Shown here one piece after another: positions 44,862-54,041 of a stretch of DNA of 64,000 nt. The notes beneath the pieces were generated by a model that made no database searches, was not told the DNA's origin, and saw nothing but the letters and a program-made list of their open reading frames with translations. The number at the start of each line of letters is the position of its first letter. Position 1 is the stretch's first letter. Position numbers and translations under genes: made by a program. Where the stretch lies: the NCBI GenBank assembly GCA_016710985.1, contig JADJTX010000002.1, positions 1-64,000 of the forward strand. Reading direction: 5' to 3'. This stretch comes from Ignavibacteria bacterium (GTDB lineage: Bacteria > Bacteroidota > Ignavibacteria > Tepidaquicellales > Tepidaquicellaceae).

Positions 44862-46766
44862 ATGAAAAAATACTACGACATAATCGTAATCGGTGCCGGT
44901 CATGCCGGGATTGAAGCTGCTTATTCTGCAGCAAGAATGGGTTGCTCAGTCGGGCTCGTGACTATGGATATTAATGCAATCGGAAGGATGAGCTGTAATC
45001 CTGCTATCGGCGGAACTGCTAAAGGACATTTAGTACGTGAGATCGATGCACTTGGCGGAATTATGGGACAACTTGCTGATAAAACAGGCATACAATTTAA
45101 AATGCTTAACACCTCAAAGGGTCCGGCTGTCTGGTCTCCGAGATGTCAGTCTGATAAAAATCTGTATTCTGAAGAAGCTGCAAATATTATTAAGGAATTC
45201 GATAGAATTGAGATATTGCAGGATATGGTGAACCAGTTACGTGTTACGAGTTACGAGTTACGGGATGGAAAATATAAATATATTATTACAGGTATTAAGA
45301 CAGAATCCGGAACTGAGATAGAATGTAGATCTGTAATAATTACTTCAGGGACTTTTTTGAATGCGATAATGCATACAGGGAAGGCGAATGTAGAAGGCGG
45401 GAGAATTGGTGAAAAATCTGCTACAGGGCTTTCGGAATGTATGCTTAGTCTGGGTTTTGAAACGGGGAGGCTTAAAACCGGAACACCTCCGAGATTAGAT
45501 CTTGATACAATTGATTTTTCAAGAACTGAAGTTCAAACCGGTGATGAAAACCCCCAGCCTTTTTCACATAAAAAGTATGCAAAGTTTCCTTTTCTTGAAC
45601 AGGTTAACTGTTATCTGACTCATACAAATGAAAGCACACACGAGATCCTTAGAACCGGTTTTGAAGATTCGCCTATGTTCACAGGGCGTATTAAAGGTGT
45701 AGGTCCTAGATACTGCCCTTCCATTGAAGATAAGATCTCACGCTTTTCGGAAAAGCCGCGGCATCAGATATTTCTCGAGCCTGAAACTCTTGACGGCAAG
45801 ACTATTTATATGAATGGCTTTTCAACGAGTCTTCCTGTAGATGTGCAGGAAAAAGCTGCACGAACTATTAAAGCCCTGGAAAATGTAAAATTGGTTAAAC
45901 AGGGTTATGCAGTTGAATACGATTTCTTTCCGACTCATCAGATCAATCTTACTCTCGAGACAAAATTAGTTTCCGGACTTTATACCGCCGGACAGATCAA
46001 CGGAACTTCAGGTTACGAAGAAGCCGCAGCACAGGGTTTGATGGCAGGTATCAATGCGGCTCTCAAGATTCAAAACAAAGAGCCGTTTATTTTGAAAAGA
46101 AGCGAAGCCTACATCGGAGTTTTGATAGATGATTTAATAAATAAATGTCCTGACGAACCGTACAGAATGTTTACCTCCTGCGCTGAATACAGGCTTGTGC
46201 TGAGACAGGATAATGCCGACCTGCGGTTGATGAAATACGGAAATGAGCTTGGATTGATTGATGATGAGATGATGAATGATCTAAATGAAAAAATGAATCT
46301 GATTAAAGACGGAGGTAATTACTTTAATATAAATACGATCAATCAAAAACTGGTTAATGAATATCTGAGAAGTGTTAATGCGAATGAGATTTCACAGGGA
46401 GAATTTTTACATAATCTAATTAAGAGAAATGAAGTTCTGCTGAAAGACATAGTCGAACTTGAGTGTTTTAATGAAAATGAACTGATACAAAAAATTAAAG
46501 AAAATAAGGAAGCTCTCAATCAGATTGAAATTGAAATAAAATATAAAGGATATATTGACAGGCAGGACGAACAGATCAGTCACTTTGTAAAAAATGAAGC
46601 GATTAGAATTCCGGATGATTTTAAGTATGAGAAAATCAGATCACTTTCGACTGAAGCTGTAGAAAAATTAAGCAGGATCAGACCGAACTCCATAGGGCAG
46701 GCGATGCGGATAGCAGGCGTGAGACCTTCGGATATCTCGGCTGTGATGATTTACATGCGTGGGTAA
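44862..46766 (+). CDS. mnmG: tRNA uridine-5-carboxymethylaminomethyl modification enzyme, FAD subunit
   Basis: 634 residues, full length. With MnmE it adds the carboxymethylaminomethyl group to the wobble uridine of certain tRNAs. FAD-binding IVIGAGHAGIEAAYSAARMG at the N-terminus, then CNPAIGGTAKGHLVREIDALGG, TGTPPRLD, YCPSIEDKI, the catalytic-loop region, and GQINGTSGYEEAAAQGLMAG, and the C-terminal MRIAGVRPSDI helix bundle. Residues about 125-134 (LRVTSYELRD) are encoded by GAGTTAC heptamer words (45235-45264), identical to the intergenic array at 52478-52526: a repeat has expanded in frame in a surface loop of an otherwise conserved enzyme. Confidence 0.96.
   Translation: MKKYYDIIVIGAGHAGIEAAYSAARMGCSVGLVTMDINAIGRMSCNPAIGGTAKGHLVREIDALGGIMGQLADKTGIQFKMLNTSKGPAVWSPRCQSDKNLYSEEAANIIKEFDRIEILQDMVNQLRVTSYELRDGKYKYIITGIKTESGTEIECRSVIITSGTFLNAIMHTGKANVEGGRIGEKSATGLSECMLSLGFETGRLKTGTPPRLDLDTIDFSRTEVQTGDENPQPFSHKKYAKFPFLEQVNCYLTHTNESTHEILRTGFEDSPMFTGRIKGVGPRYCPSIEDKISRFSEKPRHQIFLEPETLDGKTIYMNGFSTSLPVDVQEKAARTIKALENVKLVKQGYAVEYDFFPTHQINLTLETKLVSGLYTAGQINGTSGYEEAAAQGLMAGINAALKIQNKEPFILKRSEAYIGVLIDDLINKCPDEPYRMFTSCAEYRLVLRQDNADLRLMKYGNELGLIDDEMMNDLNEKMNLIKDGGNYFNINTINQKLVNEYLRSVNANEISQGEFLHNLIKRNEVLLKDIVELECFNENELIQKIKENKEALNQIEIEIKYKGYIDRQDEQISHFVKNEAIRIPDDFKYEKIRSLSTEAVEKLSRIRPNSIGQAMRIAGVRPSDISAVMIYMRG
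45235..45264. repeat. GAGTTAC heptamers inside mnmG
   Basis: About four units (GTTACGT, GTTACGA, GTTACGA, GTTACGG) coding for RVTSYELR. Confidence 0.85.
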
Positions 46767-46778
46767 CATTTAGATAAG

Positions 46779-46812
46779 ACTTATTCAACACATAGGCACA
46801 GAGACACAGAGG
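46779..46812. repeat. Left CACAGAGACACAGAGG repeat beside GxxExxY gene
   Basis: CATAGGCACAGAGACACAGAGGTG; words complementary to TCTCTGTGTTTCTC at 47330-47350 on the other side of the GxxExxY ORF. Same family as 44232 and 48746. Confidence 0.75.
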
Positions 46813-46919
46813 TGTCATATTTTTTATTAAATTATTGAAGAACAAAATATTTAATTTTTTAGTTTGTTTCGATTTTAGGTTTTATTTTAAATGGAAATTA
46901 CATTAATTATTTTAGGACA

Positions 46920-47294
46920 ATGATGGAAAATTTAAATGAATTAAGTGGCAAAGTTTTAGAATGTGCAATTGAAGTTCACAGAAATTTAGGACCGGATTGC
47001 TTGAAAGTATTTATGAAAAATGTCTTTGTAAAGAACTTGATTTTAAAAAAATAATTACAAACGGCAAGCTACCATTCCAATTATTTATAAAGGTGAATAT
47101 TTAAAAAGTTTTTAAGAATTGATGTTTTGATTGATGAAAAAATAATTGTAGAGGTGAAAGCAATTGAATCAGTCATACCTGTACATAAAGCTCAACTTTT
47201 GTCATATTTAAGATTAACAAAATTGAAATTAGGTCTCCTTATAAATTTCAATGTACCAAAATTAATAGACGGATTTTCCAGAATAATAAATTAG
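46920..47294 (+). pseudogene. GxxExxY family protein, frameshifted
   Basis: Starts MMENLNELSGKVLECAIEVHRNLGP, the usual beginning of GxxExxY proteins. The frame breaks at CCGGATTG (one base short) where GLLESIYEKCLCKEL, carrying the GxxExxY signature, should follow; further shifts near 47078 and 47105 precede RIDVLIDEKIIVEVKAIESVIPVHKAQLLSYLRLTKLKLGLLINFNVP, the conserved nuclease-like core, ending at 47294. About 124 residues if restored. The family is of unknown function, PD-(D/E)XK-like, and like four-helix-bundle ORFs has been noted in intervening sequences; here it too is flanked by inverted repeat words. Confidence 0.75.
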
Positions 47295-47329
47295 TCAAAA
47301 CCAGTATTTCTAAAGAATAAATTTTAATA

Positions 47330-47350
47330 TTTTCTCTGTGTTTCTCTTGG
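47330..47350. repeat. Right TCTCTGTGTTTCTC repeat beside GxxExxY gene
   Basis: Reverse-complement relative of the left repeat at 46779-46812. Confidence 0.6.
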
Positions 47351-47388
47351 TTATATGGGCATCTGTGTTGGAAAGTAATAAACACAAA

Positions 47389-48725
47389 ATGACCTTAAAC
47401 AATAAAGACATTTCATCTGTTTTATCAGATCTCAAAAAAGCCAATCTTAAATTAAAAAGCTCTATCCCGGAGACAGCGCCGACAGACAGCCGGTTCAGAC
47501 TGTGTACGGCGGGGCTCAGCTTTTTAAAAGAACTTCCATTAAAAGAATGGGAGAACTTGCCCTTAAATCATTTTCTGAATACGCTCCTGATGTAAATGTG
47601 TTTGCTAAAGCATTTGAGCTTGATGAAAAAAATGAACTGACTGGAAAAGTTTATTCAAAGGTAATTGAAAAATTAAAGAAAGAAGCTGTTGAAGATTTCC
47701 GTATTGACTTCGAAGACGGTTTTGGAAACCGACCGGATAAGGAAGAAGACGAGACTGCTGAGTTCACGGCTATGGAAGTTGCGAATGCAATGAAAGAAAA
47801 TCTGCTCTCACCCTTTTTTGGAATCCGGATTAAAACTTTCTCGGAAGAATTAAAAAGAAGAGCTATCCGGACTCTCGATATTTTCCTTTCAACTCTTTTA
47901 AAAGAAACCAAAGGAAAACTGCCGGATAATTTTGTAGTGACATTGCCGAAGGTAACTGTACCGGAACATGTCACAGCACTCGTTGACATTTTTAAAATAC
48001 TGGAGAAGAAGCTGAAGTTACCGAAAGGAACTTTGAAAATGGAGATCATGATTGAGACCACTCAATCTATATTTGACTCAGACGGGAAAGCAAACTTAAT
48101 TTCTCTTATCAAAGCCGGCAAAGGAAGATGCAAAGCGGCTCACTTCGGAGTCTATGACTACACTGCATCATGTGACATCACTGCAAAACTTCAGGCGATG
48201 GATAGTTCTGTCTGTGATTTTGCGAGGCATATGATGAAAGTTTCACTCGCGGGAACAGGCGTCTGGCTCTCGGACGGCGCTACTAACGTAATGCCTGTCG
48301 GACCGCATAAGGGAGATAACTTAACTGAAGATCAGAAAAGGGAAAACAGAGATGTAGTTCACCGTGCATGGAAATTAATGTATGATCACGTTCAGCATTC
48401 TCTGAGCAATGCATTTTATCAGGGATGGGATCTGCATCCTGCTCAGCTTCCGGTAAGATATGCGGCTGTGTATATGTTTTTCTTGGACGGACTTGAACAG
48501 GCGTCTGCCCGCTTAAAGAATTTCATTGAAAAAGCGGCGCAGGCTACATTAGTCGGTGATGTATTCGATGACGCTGCTACAGGTCAGGGACTGCTGAATT
48601 ATTTTCTGCGTGCATTGAATTGCGGCGCGATAACAGAGGAAGAGATCTTACAGACAGGACTGACACTGGAAGAGGTAAGAGGGAAGTCGTTTTTGAAGAT
48701 ACTTGAGAACAGGAAGAGATCTTAA
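47389..48725 (+). CDS. DUF6986-type aldolase/citrate-lyase-like TIM barrel (one frameshift)
   Basis: Read from MTLNNKDISSVLSDLKKANLK at 47389, with one base missing at CCCGGAGAC (about 47470), the protein continues GDSADRQPVQTVYGGAQLFK and then to 48725, about 445 residues. The barrel shows FRIDFEDGFGNRPDKEED (acidic metal site), FGIRIKTFSEE, LPKVTVPEHV, LKMEIMIETTQSIFD, and HFGVYDYTASC, consistent with HpcH/HpaI/citrate-lyase-like folds that bind Mg and an enolate. Substrate is not known; members have been called aldolase or PEP kinase-like. The downstream frame alone starts at a GTG at 47502 but would lack the N-terminal strand. Confidence 0.75.
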
Positions 48726-48745
48726 GTATTGGTATTTGTATTTTA

Positions 48746-48934
48746 CCACAGAGACTCAGAGGGCACAGAGAATCACAGAGGCAAGTTTCATGTAAAAATT
48801 AATTTACTTTTTTATTTCAATATTTGGATCAGATTAAAGCACCAAACTTAACAGACTGCTTTTATAGAATAATAAACTAAAACAATGTAATACCTCTGTG
48901 TGTCTCTGTGACCTCTGAACCTCTGTGGTAAAAA
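48746..48934. repeat. Inverted ACCACAGAGACTCAGAGG element, no gene inside
   Basis: Left end ACCACAGAGACTCAGAGG...CACAGAGG (48746-48783) and right end ACCTCTGTGTGTCTCTGTGACCTC...CTGTGGT (48889-48930) are imperfect reverse complements around ~105 bp of AT-rich unique sequence. Lies between the convergent DUF6986 and cyclase genes; it may also end transcription. Confidence 0.82.
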
Positions 48935-48950
48935 AGTTTACTCTTAATCC

Positions 48951-50069
48951 TCACAACTCTATACTGATAATTTCCACCGCATTCTGCTTTCCTTTCAAAT
49001 AGATCAATCCAAGTGACTCCGTTTTATAATTCTCATCTGTATTAATATTGTCAAACAAAAATTTCGAGATCAATAAGCTTTTATTATGCTCATTACAAAT
49101 GCTCTGTATTCTTGCTGTTGTATTTATAGTATCTCCGTGATAAGCCAGGTCCCTTTTTATTTCACCTATTTCAACTATCGTAATTTTTCCCATGTGAAGC
49201 CCGGCTTTGAATTGCGGGATGGTGTTGTAATTTTCCAGATAGTATGACGATCTTTTTTTAAACTGTTCACCGCATGTGAAAAAAAATTTCAGACAGGTCT
49301 GTTCTTTTAAACCATTCTTCAAAGACCACATGATCACAATTTCATCACCTACGTACTGGTATATCTCAGCATTGAATTTATTTAACATTAGATTAATGTC
49401 CATAAAACTGTCTCTTATAAATGAGCTGTATTTAATATGACCAAGCGTCTCGGCAATGGTAGTCGAGGATTTCAGGTCCATGAACATAAATATTCTTTCT
49501 TCTTCCTTTGGATTCCGGTATTTCCCGAGCAGCAAAGGTATCAAAATTCCAGGTCCGTATTTTTTGTTTACCTGATTTATAAAAGTTATTATCAGGATCA
49601 TGACAAAATTATATACAATGAAAAGATAAAACCAGTATTTCCAGAATTGTTCATTAAAGTAAGGTCCTGACTCCGCGAGAAATGGTTTGATCAGTTTTTC
49701 AAACAAAATAAATCTAACCATGCTAAACAGAGTTACAAATACTATGAAAGAAATTATTGCTTTCATCAGAAAAATTATTCCCAGTGACTTCCTTCTGAAA
49801 TACTGAGCTTCGAATAAATAATCAATGAATCCAATGATCAGTCCGCAAAGAATCCCCAGCATTATGCCTACTGATATGTTGTTAATTAAATTAATGCGGA
49901 AAGGTAATTGGAAAGCCTGACTGATTGCGGATAAGAAAATATTTATCAAAACACCAAGCAGCATTTCTGCTGCCACCCAGAAAGCTATCTGAGTCATTAT
50001 GAAACTCAAAAAAGGAAACCGGTTGGCGAAATTTTTTGCTAACCCGGGATAGTCAAATTTTTCTGACAC
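48951..50069 (-). CDS. Membrane-bound class III adenylate/guanylate cyclase
   Basis: 372 residues. Four membrane segments fill residues ~20-180; the C-terminal cyclase homology domain starts ERIFMFMDLKSSTTIAETLGH (first metal Asp), continues YQYVGDEIVIMWSLKNG (second metal Asp), and has FKAGLHMGKITIVEIG and DTINTTARIQSICN (the transition-state N/R region). So the catalytic set looks complete. The product is most likely cAMP; the four-helix membrane part may sense a ligand or membrane state. Family known to act as homodimers. Upstream gene none on the strand; ABC genes follow after 110 bp and may form an operon upstream of it. Confidence 0.88.
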   Translation of the reverse strand: MSEKFDYPGLAKNFANRFPFLSFIMTQIAFWVAAEMLLGVLINIFLSAISQAFQLPFRINLINNISVGIMLGILCGLIIGFIDYLFEAQYFRRKSLGIIFLMKAIISFIVFVTLFSMVRFILFEKLIKPFLAESGPYFNEQFWKYWFYLFIVYNFVMILIITFINQVNKKYGPGILIPLLLGKYRNPKEEERIFMFMDLKSSTTIAETLGHIKYSSFIRDSFMDINLMLNKFNAEIYQYVGDEIVIMWSLKNGLKEQTCLKFFFTCGEQFKKRSSYYLENYNTIPQFKAGLHMGKITIVEIGEIKRDLAYHGDTINTTARIQSICNEHNKSLLISKFLFDNINTDENYKTESLGLIYLKGKQNAVEIISIEL

Positions 50070-50156
50070 TTAAATGAATTTTTATTATTTGAATCTCTGT
50101 CTTCATCAGTTAACTTAAGGACGGTCTGACGGTTTTGTATAACTCTCAGCAAATAA

Positions 50157-50180
50157 AATCCCAAATCCAAAATCAAAATC
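50157..50180. repeat. CCCAAATCCAAAATC dispersed repeat
   Basis: Short member of the GATTTGGG family at the 3' end of the ABC permease gene. Confidence 0.55.
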
Positions 50181-51265
50181 ACTCCCATTTAAACACTTTC
50201 ACTGCAATAGCATAAACTACAATTCCCCAGATCACTAATATCAGAATATCATACCATACATCAAAAATACTAGCCCCTTCAAAAGAAATCTTTCTCAAAG
50301 CTTCGTTAAGATATGTCAGAGGTAAAGCTCTGCTGACGGGCTGCAGCCAGTCCGGAAAATTTGAGATAGGAAAGAATGTGCCTGCAAGTAAGAACTGTGG
50401 AAGTGTGATGAGATTGGCAATCGGCGGAACAGCGTTCTCATTCTTTGCAATTCCCGACACTACAAACCCGAATCCGAGAAATACTATCAAAGCTATGATC
50501 GAAAGTATGATCATATTTATAAAAGTAACAACCCCGTTCACGAGTGTGAAGCCAAAAAAATGTTCCTATCAAAATAATTATCACCGAGCTGAATATTGAA
50601 AAAATCAGTCTGCTTAATGATTCACCAAGAATAATATGAGCTTTATTTATAGGCGTTGCAAAAAACCTTTTTATGACGAGCGTCTGCCGAAGGCTGATAA
50701 AAATAAAAGCAGTTCCGAAAACCCCTGCGCTCAACAATGAAAATCCCAGTTGTCCCGGAAGTATGAAATCAATTGTCTTATACTTTCTGCCCTCAACAAC
50801 TTCTTCTTTTAATTCAGTCATCGGAACTTCAGTCCTGGTCATAGACAGATTTTGCTCGTCAATGATTTCACTCAGCATCACTTTAAAAAAAGAACCTCTT
50901 TCGGGAGATGCTTTCGTGGTCTTCATATCTATTACCAAAACCCCTTTTTCATTTCTGACAAAGCTGACCATCGCATCAACTCTGCCTTTCTCGAGTTCAG
51001 AATACATTTCTCCCGTAGCCTTTTCTTTGATCAGATTAAGAGTGCTGATCTTTTCTAAACTTTGAAAAACAGGATTATTCATATCCGAACCTTTTTCCAC
51101 CGCTACATCAATCTTAAACCTGCCTCCGCTTATAAATCCGAATACAATTATGAATATTAACGGAAACACTAAATTGAAAACAACTGCAGAAGGATTCCTG
51201 ACAATAGAATGCAGGCTCGCCTTCGTAATCGCAAACATCGCTCTGAGCTGACTGTATTTATTCAA
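50179..51265 (-). CDS. ABC-2 type transporter permease (one frameshift)
   Basis: The two frames 51265-50438 and 50541-50179 join if one base is removed from the A7 run at 50554-50560 (T7 on the coding strand), giving GTFFGFTLVNGVVTFINM and a ~360-residue ABC-2 permease: N-terminal SIVRNPSAVVFNLVFPLIFIIVFGF, an extracytoplasmic loop of ~150 residues, then TIDFILPGQLGFSLLSAGVFG (DxxxPG motif), FATPINKAHIILGESLSRL and the last three membrane helices. It pairs with the ATPase at 51446. Substrate unknown; such two-gene exporters move drugs, lipids or polysaccharide. The start is a TTG emerging directly from the repeat array. Confidence 0.85.
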
Positions 51266-51282
51266 AAGGTATTAGGTATTAA

Positions 51283-51454
51283 GTATTGTGTATTGTGTAT
51301 TGTGTATTGTGTATTGTGTATTGTGTATTGTGTATTGTGCATTGTGCATTGTGCATTGTGCATTGTGCATTGTTTGTATTTATACTATTATAATTATCAA
51401 TTATCAATTATCAATTATCAATTATCAATTATCAATTATCAATTATCAATTATC
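51283..51454. repeat. Two long heptamer arrays (ATTGTGT x ~13 and CAATTAT x ~9)
   Basis: 51283-51376: ATTGTGT changing to ATTGTGC in the last five units. 51391-51454: perfect CAATTAT. They fill the whole gap between the ATPase stop (inside CAATTAT) and the permease TTG start. Translations such as NYQLSIINYQLS on either strand are not genes. Confidence 0.95.
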
Positions 51455-52204
51455 TCTAAGCTCTTTTCCCGTCATATTCAAAAATACATCTTCTAAAGTC
51501 GCAAGCTTCAGCAGTTTCGGTCTTTCAAAACCTGTCTTTATCAGATCGTCAATCAGATTATCCGGTGTATCAATAATTACTATTTTTCCATTATCTATAA
51601 TCCCAACTCTGTCACACAGCACTTCAGCTTCGTCCATGTAATGCGTTGTCAGCATAATAGTAGTTCCTTTCGATTTGATCTGTTTAATCAGCTCCCAGAG
51701 GTTTCTTCTTGCCTGCGGATCGAGACCGGTTGTTGGTTCATCAAGAAAAATAATTTTAGGTTCATTGATAAGAGTGGTACAAATGGAAAACCTCTGCTTC
51801 TGTCCGCCTGAGAGTTCTTTGAATTTTGATTTCTTCTTCTCCTGCAGGTCAACAAGCTTAAGCATCTCATCCGGATTCACTTCTACATTATATAATCCGG
51901 CAAAGAGTTCGATGAGCTCATATAAATATAAATTCGGATAGAACCCTGCTGACTGCAGCTGAACTCCTATGATCTGCTTAATTGCATTCTGATCTTTGTC
52001 TATTGATAAACCGTTTATGATAACTTCACCTGAAGTTTTCTCACGAAGTGTTTCCATGATCTCGAGCGTAGTTGTCTTGCCCGCACCATTCGGACCCAAT
52101 AGTCCAAAGATCTCGCCTTTACTGACATCAAAGCTGATACCGTCAACGGCTGTGAGGTCATCGTATTTTTTAATGAGATTTTTTACCTGTATGATTGGAT
52201 TCAT
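51446..52204 (-). CDS. ABC transporter ATPase
   Basis: 252 residues: Walker A LLGPNGAGKTTTLEIM, signature KELSGGQKQRFSIC, Walker B KIIFLDEPTTGLDPQ, and switch TTHYMDEAEVLCDRVGI; a DRA/CcmA-type multidrug or lipid export ATPase. The C-terminus (LEDVFLNMTGKELRDN) ends with a stop in the heptamer array. It powers the permease encoded downstream; the array between them is unusual because such gene pairs normally overlap. Confidence 0.95.
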   Translation of the reverse strand: MNPIIQVKNLIKKYDDLTAVDGISFDVSKGEIFGLLGPNGAGKTTTLEIMETLREKTSGEVIINGLSIDKDQNAIKQIIGVQLQSAGFYPNLYLYELIELFAGLYNVEVNPDEMLKLVDLQEKKKSKFKELSGGQKQRFSICTTLINEPKIIFLDEPTTGLDPQARRNLWELIKQIKSKGTTIMLTTHYMDEAEVLCDRVGIIDNGKIVIIDTPDNLIDDLIKTGFERPKLLKLATLEDVFLNMTGKELRDN

Positions 52205-52262
52205 TAATATTTATTTCGGAAACTTTTCTTAAGATCTTTTTAGAAAACTATTAGAGTTGAAA

Positions 52263-52460
52263 TTACGAAGACTTCAGTTTTTTTATTATTTGGGTCTTAG
52301 GGACTGTTTCATTTGTTTTTAATTTCTCCATCAAGGAACCCAAAACAAAATCTTCAAATTCTTCTACCTTCAGTGTAAAAACTTCATCACGAGGTTTTTT
52401 CTTCAGCTTAAAAATTTCCTTATAGGTTTTTGAATCGACTTTGAATAGTATCGAGCTCAT
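52263..52460 (-). CDS. Small hypothetical protein
   Basis: 65 residues (MSSILFKVDSKTYKEIFKLKKKPRDEV...LMEKLKTNETVPKTQIIKKLKSS), basic and helical, no motif I recognise. Size and charge would fit an antitoxin-like or regulatory protein, but there is no toxin beside it. Located between the ABC ATPase and the aldehyde dehydrogenase. Confidence 0.5.
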   Translation of the reverse strand: MSSILFKVDSKTYKEIFKLKKKPRDEVFTLKVEEFEDFVLGSLMEKLKTNETVPKTQIIKKLKSS

Positions 52461-52477
52461 ATTTTTTAATTATTGGT

Positions 52478-52526
52478 ATCGTAACTCGTAACTCGTAATT
52501 TGTAATTCGTAATTTGTAATTTGAAA
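52478..52526. repeat. Heptamer array (GTAACTC / GTAATTT)
   Basis: About six 7-bp units ending at the stop codon of the aldehyde dehydrogenase. Same unit, in reverse orientation, as the insertion in mnmG. Confidence 0.9.
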
Positions 52527-54041
52527 TTATTTAAGATACGCCGCCAGCCCGTGCCTGCCGCCTTCTCTTCCAAATCCGCTTTCCTTATATCCTCCGAACG
52601 GTGATGCCGGATTAAATTTATTATAAGTATTCGACCATACAACCCCCGCTCTTATCTTGCTTAATGTCTTAAATATCTTCGAACCTTTATCGGTCCATAC
52701 TCCTGCCGACAATCCGTAAAAAGTATTGTTAGCTTTCTCAACCGCTTCAGCCGGTGTTCTGAATGTAAGTATGGATAGCACCGGTCCGAATATTTCTTCA
52801 TTTGCAATTCTGTGTGACTGCGCTACATCTGAAAAAAATGTCGGTCTAAACCAGTATCCTCTGCTTGGCAATTCACACTGACTCTGATAAAAAGTTGCTC
52901 CTTCATCTATCCCGATTTGCACAAGCTCCTTTATTTTATTCAGCTGCATCTTAGAATTTATCGCACCGACATCAGTATTTTTATCAAGCGGATCACCTAC
53001 TTTTAAAGACTGCAATCTGTGTTTCAATTTTTTTATTACAATGTCTTTCACACTTTCCTGAACAAGAAGTCTCGATCCCGCGCAGCATACATGCCCCTGA
53101 TTAAAATAAATTCCGTTTATGATCCCTTCAATGGCAGCATCGAGTGGCGCATCTTCAAAAATTATGTTAGCAGCTTTACCGCCGAGTTCGAGTGTAATTT
53201 TTTTATCCGTTCCGGCAATCTGTCTCATGATAATTTTCCCGACTTCGGTCGAGCCCGTAAATGCGATCTTCTTTGTTTTCGGATGATTAACAATTGCCGC
53301 GCCTGTCATTCCGTCTCCTGAAATAATATTTACAACTCCTTCGGGGAGTTCGGCTTCCTGTATGACTTCAGCAAGTTTATATAATGTTAAAGGTGTTGTC
53401 TCTGCAGATTTTATCACAACCGTATTTCCGCAAGCCAGCGCCGGCGCTATTTTCCATGCTGCCATGAGCAGCGGAAAATTCCACGGAATTATCTGTCCCG
53501 CAACTCCAATGGACGAAACTTTTCTTCCGGCAAAAGCAAGGTCAAGTTTGTCAGCCCATCCGGCATAATAAAAAAAGTGCGCAATTGCCAGTGGTATGTC
53601 AACTGTCTTGGATTCTTTGATTGCTTTTCCGCCGTCCATGGATTCTATTACAGCAAACTCCCTCGCCTTCTCCTGTAATATTCTTGCAATACGAAATATA
53701 TATTTTCCTCTGTCCTTAGCGGAAATCTTACTCCATACTTTATCATAAGCTCTTTCAGCCGTTTTAACGGCTTTGTCAACGTCACTTTCGGACGCATAAG
53801 CAACTTTCGCTATCACTTCCTCATTAGATGGATTTATCGTTTCGAAGTATTTTTTTGTCTTTACCCATTTACCTCCGATGAAAAGATCATATTCCGATTT
53901 CAATTTTATATGCTTCTGATCTTCGATTGACTTAGAGTAATTCCATTGTTGTTTTTTCAAAGCCCCGGTGCTTTTACCGTTAGTCTTTACAGGATTTCCG
54001 TTTGGTGAGATCTTTTGTTTTTGTTCGGTTAAGGTTTTCAT
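52527..54041 (-). CDS. NAD(P)-dependent aldehyde dehydrogenase
   Basis: 504 residues with all hallmarks: IGGKWVKTKKYFETINPSNEE, GQIIPWNFPLLMAAWK, GGDG-type nucleotide loop FTGSTEVGKIIMRQIA, catalytic Glu in LELGGKAANIIFED and catalytic Cys in NQGHVCCAGSRLLV, EEIFGPVLSILTF. It oxidises an aldehyde to the acid; the exact substrate cannot be read from sequence. A ~45-residue basic N-terminal extension (QKISPNGNPVKTNGKSTGALKKQ) precedes the core and is unusual. DeoC at 59325 yields acetaldehyde, a possible substrate, but the genes are 5 kb apart. Confidence 0.93.
   Translation of the reverse strand: MKTLTEQKQKISPNGNPVKTNGKSTGALKKQQWNYSKSIEDQKHIKLKSEYDLFIGGKWVKTKKYFETINPSNEEVIAKVAYASESDVDKAVKTAERAYDKVWSKISAKDRGKYIFRIARILQEKAREFAVIESMDGGKAIKESKTVDIPLAIAHFFYYAGWADKLDLAFAGRKVSSIGVAGQIIPWNFPLLMAAWKIAPALACGNTVVIKSAETTPLTLYKLAEVIQEAELPEGVVNIISGDGMTGAAIVNHPKTKKIAFTGSTEVGKIIMRQIAGTDKKITLELGGKAANIIFEDAPLDAAIEGIINGIYFNQGHVCCAGSRLLVQESVKDIVIKKLKHRLQSLKVGDPLDKNTDVGAINSKMQLNKIKELVQIGIDEGATFYQSQCELPSRGYWFRPTFFSDVAQSHRIANEEIFGPVLSILTFRTPAEAVEKANNTFYGLSAGVWTDKGSKIFKTLSKIRAGVVWSNTYNKFNPASPFGGYKESGFGREGGRHGLAAYLK

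Noticed and set aside
45235..45264. Intein or domain insertion in MnmG
   Set aside because: Only about ten residues, explained by a heptamer repeat.
51209..51641. Cysteine-rich CIVYCVLCIVYC and NYQLSIINYQLS open frames
   Set aside because: Translations of ATTGTGT and CAATTAT heptamers.
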